Of a stretch of DNA of 64,000 bases, positions 15,026-23,100 are shown one piece after another. The stretch comes from Streptomyces sp. GESEQ-4 (GTDB lineage: Bacteria; Actinomycetota; Actinomycetes; Streptomycetales; Streptomycetaceae), in assembly GCF_017948455.1 (NCBI RefSeq), contig NZ_JAFFSU010000034.1, positions 1-64,000 of the forward strand, read 5' to 3'. Numbering within the stretch: position 1 is the first letter of the stretch; every line of letters starts with the position of its first letter. The translations under genes and the position numbers were made by a program. The notes under the pieces are model-generated. The model did not search any database, was not told where the DNA came from, and saw nothing but the letters and a program-made list of their open reading frames with translations.

Positions 15026-16206
15026 ACGCCGCATCCCCCACCGGCGGCGAGGACGTCGAGCTGGTCATCAACTGGGGCCTGGGCGTGGACTCGACCGCGT
15101 TCCTGGTGAAGATGCTGGAAGACCCGTCCGCCCATGGAGTCGACCTGGACCGCACCATGGTGATCCACCAGATCACGGGGAGCGAGTGGCCGACCACCTA
15201 CGTTCACGCAGAGCAGCATGTGCTGCCGCTCCTGCGCGAGCACCGGGTCCGGCTCGTGCAAGTAGCCCGGGCCAGCCGCGCGTTGGAGATCGCGGTCATG
15301 GACGACTCCCGCCAGCCCGAACGGATCGTCCGGCGAGGGCCCTGGTCGTTGGAGGAGGACGAGTACGAGGCCAACGGCACCGTTCCCCAACAGGGCGGCA
15401 TCCGGCTCTGCAGCCTGCATGCCAAGGGCGAGGTCGGCGACGCTCTCGTCGCCCAGGAGATCGGCGACCGGCCATTCCGTCAGGTGATGGGGTTCAACGC
15501 CGACGAGGTCCCCCGCAGCCTCCGAGACCGGGGTGCGCGCAAGAACCCTCTGCGCCAGGGCATGTATCCCTTGATCGAATGGGGGTGGGGGCGCGAGCGG
15601 TGCGAGGCGTACCTGTACGAGCGGTTCGGCGTGCGGTGGGAGAAGAGCTACTGCACGTTCTGCTGCTTCCCGATCTCGATGGGCGCCATGGCGGCGCATC
15701 TGGACCGGATGCGCGCGCACCCGGACATCGGCGGACGGGTACTGCGCCTCGAGTACACATCGGTGAGCCTCAATCCGAAGGCGAAGCTGTTCGGCCGCGA
15801 CAGCCTGCTGGAGAAGTTTGACCCGCGCCGCCCCGCCGACCGGCCCGTCCTTGCGGCCTTCGAGGAGGAGCTCTCCTGCCCGTGGGCGCTGTATCACGTG
15901 CGCCGGATCCTGCCCGTCGCGAAGGCGGACCCTGCTCGCCGCGGCCGGGCGCTGCGCTCGGTGCAGCGCGTCGACGTGGGCCGGGCCGCCGTTCTCGGCC
16001 GGCGGCTGCGGAGCATCTCACAGCGGCACGGCGTCCCCGTCGAGGTCGACGAGCGCTACGGGCGGGTGCGGGCGTGGATCCACCGGCGCGGTCCGGACCT
16101 TCCGGCCGTGGAGGAACTGATGGTCACCGCCCCGTTCCAGGTCCGGGACAAGCAGGTGCCGCACTTCGAACGGGAGTGGGCCGCGCACCGGAGGTTCCGG
16201 TCGTGA
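15022..16206 (+). CDS. PP-loop (PAPS reductase / adenine nucleotide alpha-hydrolase) protein
   Basis: Residues 17-25 (INWGLGVDST) form the ATP-pyrophosphatase P-loop, a variant of SGGxDS with Trp-Gly-Leu at its start. Downstream are LCSLHAKGE near 131 and a Cys-rich SYCTFCCFP near 208, which may bind a metal or iron-sulfur cluster. PP-loop enzymes activate a substrate by adenylation, as in thiolation or amidation of bases, and related proteins act in DNA phosphorothioation. The 394-residue protein starts at an ATG overlapping the Mom-like stop codon (ATGA). The context suggests that it supplies or completes the modified base; direct evidence is absent. Confidence 0.65.
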   Translation: MNAASPTGGEDVELVINWGLGVDSTAFLVKMLEDPSAHGVDLDRTMVIHQITGSEWPTTYVHAEQHVLPLLREHRVRLVQVARASRALEIAVMDDSRQPERIVRRGPWSLEEDEYEANGTVPQQGGIRLCSLHAKGEVGDALVAQEIGDRPFRQVMGFNADEVPRSLRDRGARKNPLRQGMYPLIEWGWGRERCEAYLYERFGVRWEKSYCTFCCFPISMGAMAAHLDRMRAHPDIGGRVLRLEYTSVSLNPKAKLFGRDSLLEKFDPRRPADRPVLAAFEEELSCPWALYHVRRILPVAKADPARRGRALRSVQRVDVGRAAVLGRRLRSISQRHGVPVEVDERYGRVRAWIHRRGPDLPAVEELMVTAPFQVRDKQVPHFEREWAAHRRFRS

Positions 16207-16228
16207 CGCAGTCTCGGCGCCGGCGAGA

Positions 16229-16368
16229 TTGACAGCCACCATCAAGAGCGTCATATTGATTACGCGAGAACAGCGGCAAAACGGTGGGCGGCGGAAGGCA
16301 CCCTCTCACGAGGATGTCGACCCAGGGCGGCAACCCCGGCCGAACGTCCCGCCGACCACCTCACCAAC
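16229..16368 (+). promoter_or_regulatory. Promoter with two CGGCAA boxes, copy 9
   Basis: A consensus TTGACA (16229-16234) is followed by TCATAT (16251-16256), aligned with TATTAT of the other copies and also followed by TGATT. A CGGCAA at 16274-16279 has no good stem. A second CGGCAA (16328-16333) has a short interrupted stem (GGG/CCC plus CC/GG across a mismatch), and CACCAAC is at 16362-16368. The leader is longer than elsewhere: the ATG is at 16456. Confidence 0.6.
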
Positions 16369-16455
16369 TCAACTCGCCCGCCAGCGCGTGAGCGCCGGAG
16401 GAACAAAGAGGAGCAGGCCCCAAGTATAGGGCCGCAGCCAGAACCGGAGAGTGCA

Positions 16456-17385
16456 ATGACCCAGGCCCTGAACCCGCAGCGCCGCCTCGTCGGCGGCCGC
16501 GCTGTGGTGAACCGCGACTGGATCCGCGAGTTCACCGGCGCCAGCGTCGGGTCCGCGGCCCGCTGGTACAAGGTGCGCAACGAGCAGCCCAAGGAGCACC
16601 GCCACCCCGAGAAGGAGCGGATCGACGGGACTGACTTCTACGACGAGCAGCAGTTCCGCGACTTCTACGCGTGGTTCCAGCAGGAGAAGGCGAGCAAGGT
16701 CCTCAAGGCCGACCCCGAACTGTACGAGCTCGCCCCGGAGGCCGTCGTCTCCATCAACAAGGCCGCCGAGCTGCTGAACTTCAACGGGGCCTCTGTGATC
16801 CGCAAGTACCAGCAGGCGAACCCCGGCTACTTCCCGGACTCCGTCGGCGAGGTCGAGGGTCCCACCGGCCGCATGATCCAGGCCTTCCGCGTCGGCGACC
16901 TGCAGGACTTCGACCGCAAGCGCACTGGGGACAAGGTCGGCAAGGCCGGCCGCCGTCCCGGGCCGCAGCCCGAGGCGCCCGTCGGCCGGCCTTCGGCCCT
17001 CGAGGAGGCCCTCGCGGCCGAGCTCAGCGCCTACACCCGCGAGGAGCTCTCGGCCACGCAGCTCGCCGAGCAGTACGCCGCCGAGCGAATCGAGCGCGAC
17101 GGCTACCACCCGGGGCTGGCCGCGGAACTTAGCGTGCAGTACGGGGGGCCGCGGGCGTCCTGGGAGTACGTCGTACGCAACGCCCTCGAGCACCACCCCA
17201 CGGCCACGGCCGCGCCGAGGCGCTCGGAAGCCGACCGGCGGGCGAAGATCGCCCTGGCCGCCCTGCGCGAGCGCGGCGACGTCCGGGGACTTGCCGCCTC
17301 CCTCGCCCGCGAGCACGGCGGCAGCCCCGACGTCTGGTCGCGCGCGGTGAGCGCAGCACGCCGACTCGCTGATCCCACCACCTGA
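16456..17385 (+). CDS. Putative DNA-binding protein, 309 aa
   Basis: No named family. Two similar N-terminal modules suggest repeated small winged or excisionase-like folds: VVNRDWIREFTGASVGSAARW (17-37) and VVSINKAAELLNFNGASVIR (96-115), each followed by an acidic/aromatic stretch. The middle is basic with a Pro-rich linker, and the C-terminus is helical and Ala/Arg-rich. This organisation suits a DNA-binding accessory protein of a plasmid. CCGGAGAG lies upstream of the ATG, and the gene is driven by the ninth regulatory copy. Function is inferred from shape only. Confidence 0.55.
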   Translation: MTQALNPQRRLVGGRAVVNRDWIREFTGASVGSAARWYKVRNEQPKEHRHPEKERIDGTDFYDEQQFRDFYAWFQQEKASKVLKADPELYELAPEAVVSINKAAELLNFNGASVIRKYQQANPGYFPDSVGEVEGPTGRMIQAFRVGDLQDFDRKRTGDKVGKAGRRPGPQPEAPVGRPSALEEALAAELSAYTREELSATQLAEQYAAERIERDGYHPGLAAELSVQYGGPRASWEYVVRNALEHHPTATAAPRRSEADRRAKIALAALRERGDVRGLAASLAREHGGSPDVWSRAVSAARRLADPTT

Positions 17386-17413
17386 ACTCCCACCAGCCGA
17401 AGGACGAGCCCCG

Positions 17414-17674
17414 ATGCCCAGCTACCAGCTCCGCGATACCTCCACCCGCCAGCTCCTCGACCACGACCTGGCCGACTTCGCCGCGGCCGAGGCCGCCCTG
17501 GACCGCATCGACGACCAGCTGGAACACGACCTCGCGGCCAACGGTGAAGGCGCCGGGCGCATACGGCTGCGCCTCGACGTCGAGAAGGTCACCGCCGGCA
17601 TCACCGAGACCGTCGGGCACCACGTGCTCCTCCTCGGCGTCGACGACCCCACCGACCCCCGGCCCGCGCTGTAG
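17414..17674 (+). CDS. Small hypothetical protein, 86 aa
   Basis: No family recognised. It is an acidic, helical protein (DLADFAAAEAALDRIDDQLE) followed by a strand-rich end (RIRLRLDVEKVTAGITETVG). AAGGACGAG precedes the ATG. It follows 16456-17385 by 28 nt and looks like the last gene of that unit. Its stop codon lies exactly where the truncated peptidoglycan-binding gene of the opposite strand begins, so its C-terminus may have been set by the junction. Confidence 0.5.
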   Translation: MPSYQLRDTSTRQLLDHDLADFAAAEAALDRIDDQLEHDLAANGEGAGRIRLRLDVEKVTAGITETVGHHVLLLGVDDPTDPRPAL

Positions 17675-17826
17675 CCCAGGCTCACCAGCAGGCACTGCGC
17701 CTCCCTGACGGTGTCGCCCTGAGAGCCGCGGGAGATGGTCCGCGGCGTACGGCCGGCCAGGAGCGCGGCGTCCGCGGACACGGCGGTGACGGCGACACCG
17801 CTGAGTGCCAACCGGCAGGCGGGCAC
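17675..17826 (-). pseudogene. Truncated peptidoglycan-binding-domain gene
   Basis: The minus strand encodes ALLAGRTPRTISRGSQGD followed by TVREAQCLLVSLGYS, the start of a PG_binding_1 repeat (G..GD.V...Q.LL..LGY). Homology stops at about 17675, beyond which the frame runs antisense through the 17414-17674 gene. It is a 3'-truncated relative of the intact gene at 17992-18447 and marks a recombination boundary. The rest of 17675-17991 holds no other gene. Confidence 0.55.
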
Positions 17827-17991
17827 CGGTCGCCTTCGCTGACGGCATCAGCGGGCCCCCGCACCCACGGCACAACCTCGGCCCCGCGTCGTCGTCCGTG
17901 ACCACGGCTAGCCTCAGCCGGGGCACCCTGTCCCTGCCCAGGCGGCCACCGTAAGACGAGAGTCGGTGGCCGCCCAGTCGTGGCTCACGAG

Positions 17992-18447
17992 CTACCCGGA
18001 ACACCAGTCCGTGTTGTTCCAGGACGCGAACAAGCTCCTGGTCTGCGGTCCCGCGACTCCGTCGATGTCGGCGCCCAGGAAGTTCTGCAGCGCCTTGATC
18101 GTGTTGGTTCCGACGACGCCGTCCACGACGAGCTTGCTGCCGACGTTAAAGCCGTAGTGATTGAAGTACCTCTGGGTCGCCTTCCAGCTGTTGGAGCCCA
18201 GCTGTCCGTCGATGGTGCCAGGGTTGAAGCCCCTGGATTTCACCCAACACTGCCAGTGCTTGGCTTGCTTGGTGTTCAGGCCGAGGTTATTCACGGCAAG
18301 GATGGAGACGTCCTGGGTGCTCACCGCGGATTTGGCGGCCGGCTGGGACGCCGCGAAGCCGGCACTTGCGCCCGCCAGGCTCCCGGCGGCAAGCCCCGCG
18401 ACGGCAGTGGCACAGACGAGTGCCCTCATCATGACATTCGGTTGCAT
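17992..18447 (-). CDS. Secreted peptidoglycan-binding-domain protein
   Basis: The 151-residue protein has a signal peptide (ALVCATAVAGLAAGSLAGAS, about 9-30) and then two PG_binding_1-type repeats: WQCWVKSRGFNPGTIDGQLG with the following helix, and LVVDGVVGTNTIKALQNFLG ending in DGVAGPQT. It has no catalytic domain, so it probably acts as an extracellular wall-binding protein. GAGGGGAAACG precedes the ATG at 18447. A truncated relative lies just downstream at 17675-17826, which suggests a tandem pair before the junction formed. Confidence 0.75.
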   Translation of the reverse strand: MQPNVMMRALVCATAVAGLAAGSLAGASAGFAASQPAAKSAVSTQDVSILAVNNLGLNTKQAKHWQCWVKSRGFNPGTIDGQLGSNSWKATQRYFNHYGFNVGSKLVVDGVVGTNTIKALQNFLGADIDGVAGPQTRSLFASWNNTDWCSG

Positions 18448-18545
18448 CGTTTCCCCTCGGGTCGTAGGACGTCACCTGACGAGGCTGCGCGCAGGTGACG
18501 GTGTCGATCAGTTCGAACGTGAGCGCTTTCTGAAGCGGGGCCTGG

Positions 18546-18779
18546 GTGGCCGGGATCGAGGCCCGTGAGGAGCGTCGGCGGGCCGATGAAGCCCTGGCCC
18601 ACGAGATCACGGTCATCCACATCGCCTCGCGGGGCACCTACGGCGTCCCGCGCGTCACTGTCGAACTGCACCGGCTGCAACGGGTGGTGAACCACAAACG
18701 CGTGGAACGGGTCATGCGCGAGCATCGCATCGCCGGGATCAGCCGACGCACCGGCAAGGGGTCCTCGCCTTCCGGGTAG
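18546..18779 (+). pseudogene. IS3-family transposase remnant (OrfB N-terminal part)
   Basis: The frame contains IHIASRGTYGVPRVTVELHR followed by VNHKRVERVMREHRIAGI, the HTH_21-type region that precedes the integrase core in IS3-family OrfB. The DDE catalytic core is missing and the frame stops shortly after RRTGKG. No terminal inverted repeats are clear. The rest of 18448-18877 has no other gene. Confidence 0.7.
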
Positions 18780-18877
18780 CGGCTGTCATCGGCAGAGCGC
18801 CTGTGATCCGCCTGCACGGCAGGCGGAGGCACCCCACCTCGAATGTCAACAAACCGCGTGTCCCCGACGGGGCTGCG

Positions 18878-19810
18878 TCACCCCACGCTCAGATCAGCAT
18901 GCACCAGGTCATGGTCCGAGTAGTTGTCGTGCACACCTGCGCTAGGGGCGGTGAAACTGCCGTTGCGCAGGAAGATGTAATCGAACTTCTTCCGGTGCGG
19001 TGAAGCATCAGCCGTCCACTGGCACGGCGGATCCGGCTGGGCCGCACTACAGGCGGGGTCGGCGTCCTTGTACCACGTCCACATCGGCGTCACCTCACGC
19101 GTGTTGGGCTCGGCGTTGAAGTCACCCATCACGATGGTGTCCGGGAACGTCAGCGCGTCGGCCAGCAGTTCCTGAACCTGCTGCTGGCGAACATCGGACT
19201 GCCCCGCCTGCGCCAGGTGGGTCACGAAGACGCGCACATTTTTCCCCGCAACCGTTGTGTCCGCCGCAACGTAGCCGCGCGGCTCCGTGCCACCTGCCCC
19301 GTACACGTGCTTGACCATGTTCGTCAGCGGTGCAGCCGACAGGAGAGCCGTGCCATATCCTCTACCCGGCCAGCAGCGCCCGAAGTTGTTCATGACATCG
19401 CCCTGAGCGAGGTTGTAACTCAGGCCGTAGTAAGCGCGAAGGTTGTCCCGGATGATCCTCGCGTCGTTCGCGCAGATCTCCTGAAGGGCAATCACCTGCG
19501 GCCGGTACTCACGGATCTGATCGATGATCCGCTGCATGTGCGGGCCCGGGAAAGGGCGTCGGTCAGGATTCTTCACGTTGAACGTGACCACGCGGTTGGC
19601 GAAGGGGGCCTGAGCTTGAGCCTGCCCCTCTCTGGGAACCTGAGTTTCGGTCGGCGCAGCCGCGGACTGCGCGTGGCCGGCGGTCGTCGTGCTGGCGCTC
19701 GTTTGTAGATTCCCCGTTTCCTGCGCGCTCACGGTTCCGCTGCTGGTTACAGCGAGTCCGGTCGCAGCGAGGGAAACGGCAGCGAAGGCACCAACAAGTG
19801 CTCGCTTCAT
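18878..19810 (-). CDS. Secreted endonuclease/exonuclease/phosphatase-family protein
   Basis: A signal peptide (MKRALVGAFAAVSLAATGLA) is followed by a disordered stretch and an EEP domain. Catalytic-type motifs are in order: FNVKN, VIALQEI (metal-binding Glu), THLAQ, IVMGDFNAEP (Asp/Asn) and SDHDLV (Asp/His). EEP enzymes cleave phosphodiester bonds in DNA, RNA or lipids; secretion here suggests extracellular nuclease or sphingomyelinase-like activity. I chose the ATG at 19810 with GGAG 8 nt upstream over the GTG three codons earlier. It is a single gene, not an operon member. Confidence 0.8.
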   Translation of the reverse strand: MKRALVGAFAAVSLAATGLAVTSSGTVSAQETGNLQTSASTTTAGHAQSAAAPTETQVPREGQAQAQAPFANRVVTFNVKNPDRRPFPGPHMQRIIDQIREYRPQVIALQEICANDARIIRDNLRAYYGLSYNLAQGDVMNNFGRCWPGRGYGTALLSAAPLTNMVKHVYGAGGTEPRGYVAADTTVAGKNVRVFVTHLAQAGQSDVRQQQVQELLADALTFPDTIVMGDFNAEPNTREVTPMWTWYKDADPACSAAQPDPPCQWTADASPHRKKFDYIFLRNGSFTAPSAGVHDNYSDHDLVHADLSVG

Positions 19811-20154
19811 CTCGATCACTCCGTTCTTCGTCAGTGGGCTGGCAGCCTGCGAACTGCGTGGGTCACATCCACGTCTCTGATCTGCGGTGTTTTGCGATTG
19901 GATTGGGGCCGTGTGTCCACGGGCTACATGAACCGTGGCGGTTCAATCACCTGTTTCTCCGTCAGGGCGGCCACCGGGGGCGTTCTGGATCGAGTTCACT
20001 GGGTTTGGGGTTGTTGCACAGCCGTGTCCCCGGCATGAAACAAAGCAGGTCACAGGCGTGGGTTGGCGAGATGGTGTCTTTCACGGTGGTGGGGCGCGTG
20101 TTGGGATGAAACGCCGCTGCTGGTCACGGGGGCGGCACGGGGGAGGGAAGCGTT
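19811..20154. other. Intergenic stretch between divergent genes
   Basis: No gene is supported. The stretch separates the divergently transcribed EEP gene and the STAND/WD40 gene and should hold both promoters. A small inverted repeat AACCG/CGGTT lies near 19930-19942. I see no convincing -35/-10 pair. Confidence 0.4.
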
Positions 20155-23100
20155 ATGGGGCGTCCGGAGGCGGACCTCGATCCGGGGCTGGGGCCGGTTC
20201 AGCGGTTTGCGTTCGAGTTGCGCAAGCTGCGTCAGGAAGCGGGCGGCATCACCTACCGGCAGATGGCCCGGCAGGTGGAGGTCTCGGTCTCCACCCTGTC
20301 GAGAGCGGCCGCAGGAGAGCAACTGCCCTCCCTGCCGGTGGCCTTGGCCTATGTGCGGGCGTGCGGAGGCGATGAGCAGGCGTGGGAGCGGCGCTGGCGC
20401 GAGGCAGTCACCGAGCAGGCCCGGGCGGCCGACCTCGTGGCAGACGAGACCGTCCCTTCCCCCTACCGTGGCCTGGCCCGGTTCGACGTGGCCGATGCGG
20501 AGCTCTTCTTCGGCCGCGACGAAATGACCGATGCGCTGGTCCACGCGGTGACGGCGCACCGCGTGTTTGCGGTCTTCGGGCCGTCCGGCAGCGGCAAATC
20601 ATCCCTGCTGCGGGCGGGGCTGATTCCCCGCCTACGCAGCCTGGAGGGACCGCACCGGCCAGCGGCGGTGCGGATCCTCACTCCGGGTGAGCGTCCGCAC
20701 CGCACTCACGACAGGGCGTGCGTGCCAGCTCCGAGCGAGGGGGACACCTGGCTGGTCGTGGACCAGTTCGAGGAGGTCTTCACCCTCTGCCACGACCCAG
20801 GAGAGCGGGCCGGCTTCCTGGCCCGCCTGCTGGCCGCCGCCGAGCCCACAAGCCGGCTGCGCGTCGTCCTCGGCGTACGCGCCGACTTCTACGGACGCTG
20901 CGCCGAGCACCGCGAGCTCGCCGACGCCCTGCGGGAGGCCAACCTGCTGGTGGGACCGATGAGCCCGGCCGAGCTGCGCGAAGCCGTCGTCAGACCCGCC
21001 CAGGCCGCCGGACTGATCGTCGAGCGCGAGCTGACCGCCCGCCTCGTGGAGGAGACCGGCGGCGAGCCGGGCGGCCTGCCGCTGCTCTCCCACGCCCTGC
21101 GGGAGACCTGGCGGCGGCGCCGCGGACGGGCACTCACCATGGAGGCATACGAGGCGGCCGGCGGCGTACACGGCGCGATCGCGCAGACCGCCGAGGAGGT
21201 CTACACCCGGCTCTCTGCCGACCACGCGGAGCTGGCCCGGCTGATCCTGCTGCGGCTGATCGCCCCCGGCGAGGGCTCCCAGGACACCCGGCGCCCCGTC
21301 GACCGGAGCGAACTCGACCTCGGCACCGCCGCCCAGGACGACATCGCCCTCGTCCTGGACCGGCTGGCCCACGCCCGCCTCCTCACCCTCGACGACGACA
21401 CCGTCGACCTGGCCCACGAGGCCCTGATCACCGCCTGGCCCCGCCTCTCCGGCTGGATCGAGGAAGACCGCGAGCGGCTGCGCGCCCACCGCCGTCTGAC
21501 CGAGGCGGCCCGCGCCTGGGAGGAACTGGGCCGCGACCCGGGCTCCCTATACCGGGGAAGCCGACTCGCCACTGCAGAAGGCCACTTCAGCGGTGCAGAG
21601 CGGGGCCTCAACGCCCTGGAGCACGACTTCCTCACCGCTGGCCTCACCACACGCAACCAAGAAGAACATGCGGCCGCCCGGACCGCCCGAAGGCTCCGCA
21701 GGCTGTCCGCCGCCTTGGCAGTACTGCTTGTTCTGGCAGTCACAGCCGGCACGATCGCCTGGCAGCAGTACAGCAGTACCGAGCAGCAGCGGCAGAATGC
21801 TGTCACCGCCCGACAACTGGCCCTGTCCCGGCAACTTGCCGCACAATCCACTGCTCTCATCACGAGCGAACCGGACGCGGCCTCCTTGCTGGCCGCCCAC
21901 GCCTACCGGGCCAGCCCCTCCGCCGAAGCCACCGCCAGCCTGTTCGCCGCTGCGTCGCTCCCCCTCAAGAGCCGCCTCGGTGGTCATACCGGCTGGGTGA
22001 CGTCGGTGGCGTTCAGCCCCGACGGGCGTACTGTGGCGACAGGGAGCATGGACCACACGGCCCGACTGTGGGACATCGCCAAAGGCAAGACCCGGGTCTC
22101 CCTTGACCATAGCAACGGTCTGCGGTCGGTGGCGTTCAGCCCGGATGGACAGACTCTGGCCACCGGCAGCGTCGATGAAACGACACGGCTGTGGGATGTG
22201 CGCTCCGGGAAGCTCCGAACCACTCTTGCCAGCCGCAATGACGTGGTATCGGTGGCCTTCAGTCCGGAGGGAAAGATCCTGGCCACCGGGGAAGTCGACG
22301 GCGTAGTGCGACTGTGGGACGCGGTCACAGGGAAAGCCCGGGGCACGTACTCCGGCCATAGCGACGCTGTGACGTCGGTGGCGTTCAGCCCGGACGGACA
22401 GACCCTGGCCACGAGCAGCGACGACGCCACGACACGGCTGTGGGACACGATTACCGGCAGGTCCCGCATCCTTCCGGATCCTCTCGATTCTGTGACGTCG
22501 GTGGCCTTCAGCAAGGACGGGCGGACGCTGGCCGGTGTCGCCACCAACAGAGTGCGGTTGTGGGACGTGGCCACGGGGAAGCCCAAGCGCACGCTCACCG
22601 GGGACTTCGGTGATCTGACCTCGGTGGCGTTCAGCCCGGACGGACGGAGCCTGGCCGTCGGCAGCGAGCAGGGCGCAGCACAACTGCTGGATTCGGCCAC
22701 CGGGGCGACACGCACCACACTTACCGGCCACACCCACGCTGTGGATGCCGTGGCGTTCAGCCCGGACGGACGAACCCTGGCCACTGCCAGCCGGGACAAG
22801 ACCGCACGGCTGTGGAAGGTGGAGACCGTCGCGCCCCAGACCGTTCTGAAGGGCCATACCGACGTGGTGACTGCCCTCGCGTTCAGTCCCGACCGGCGCA
22901 TCTTGATCGCTGCCGACAGGGAAGAAGTGCGCCTGTGGGACGTCGACACCGAGAAAACGCGGAGGACGTTCAACAGCGGGAACATCAAGCGCGCCATAGC
23001 ACTCAGCAGAGACGGACGGACCCTGGCCGTCAGCACCCCCGAAGACGTGCGGCTGTGGAACCTGGCCAGCGGCAGATCCCGTGTCAATTTCCTTCCCACC

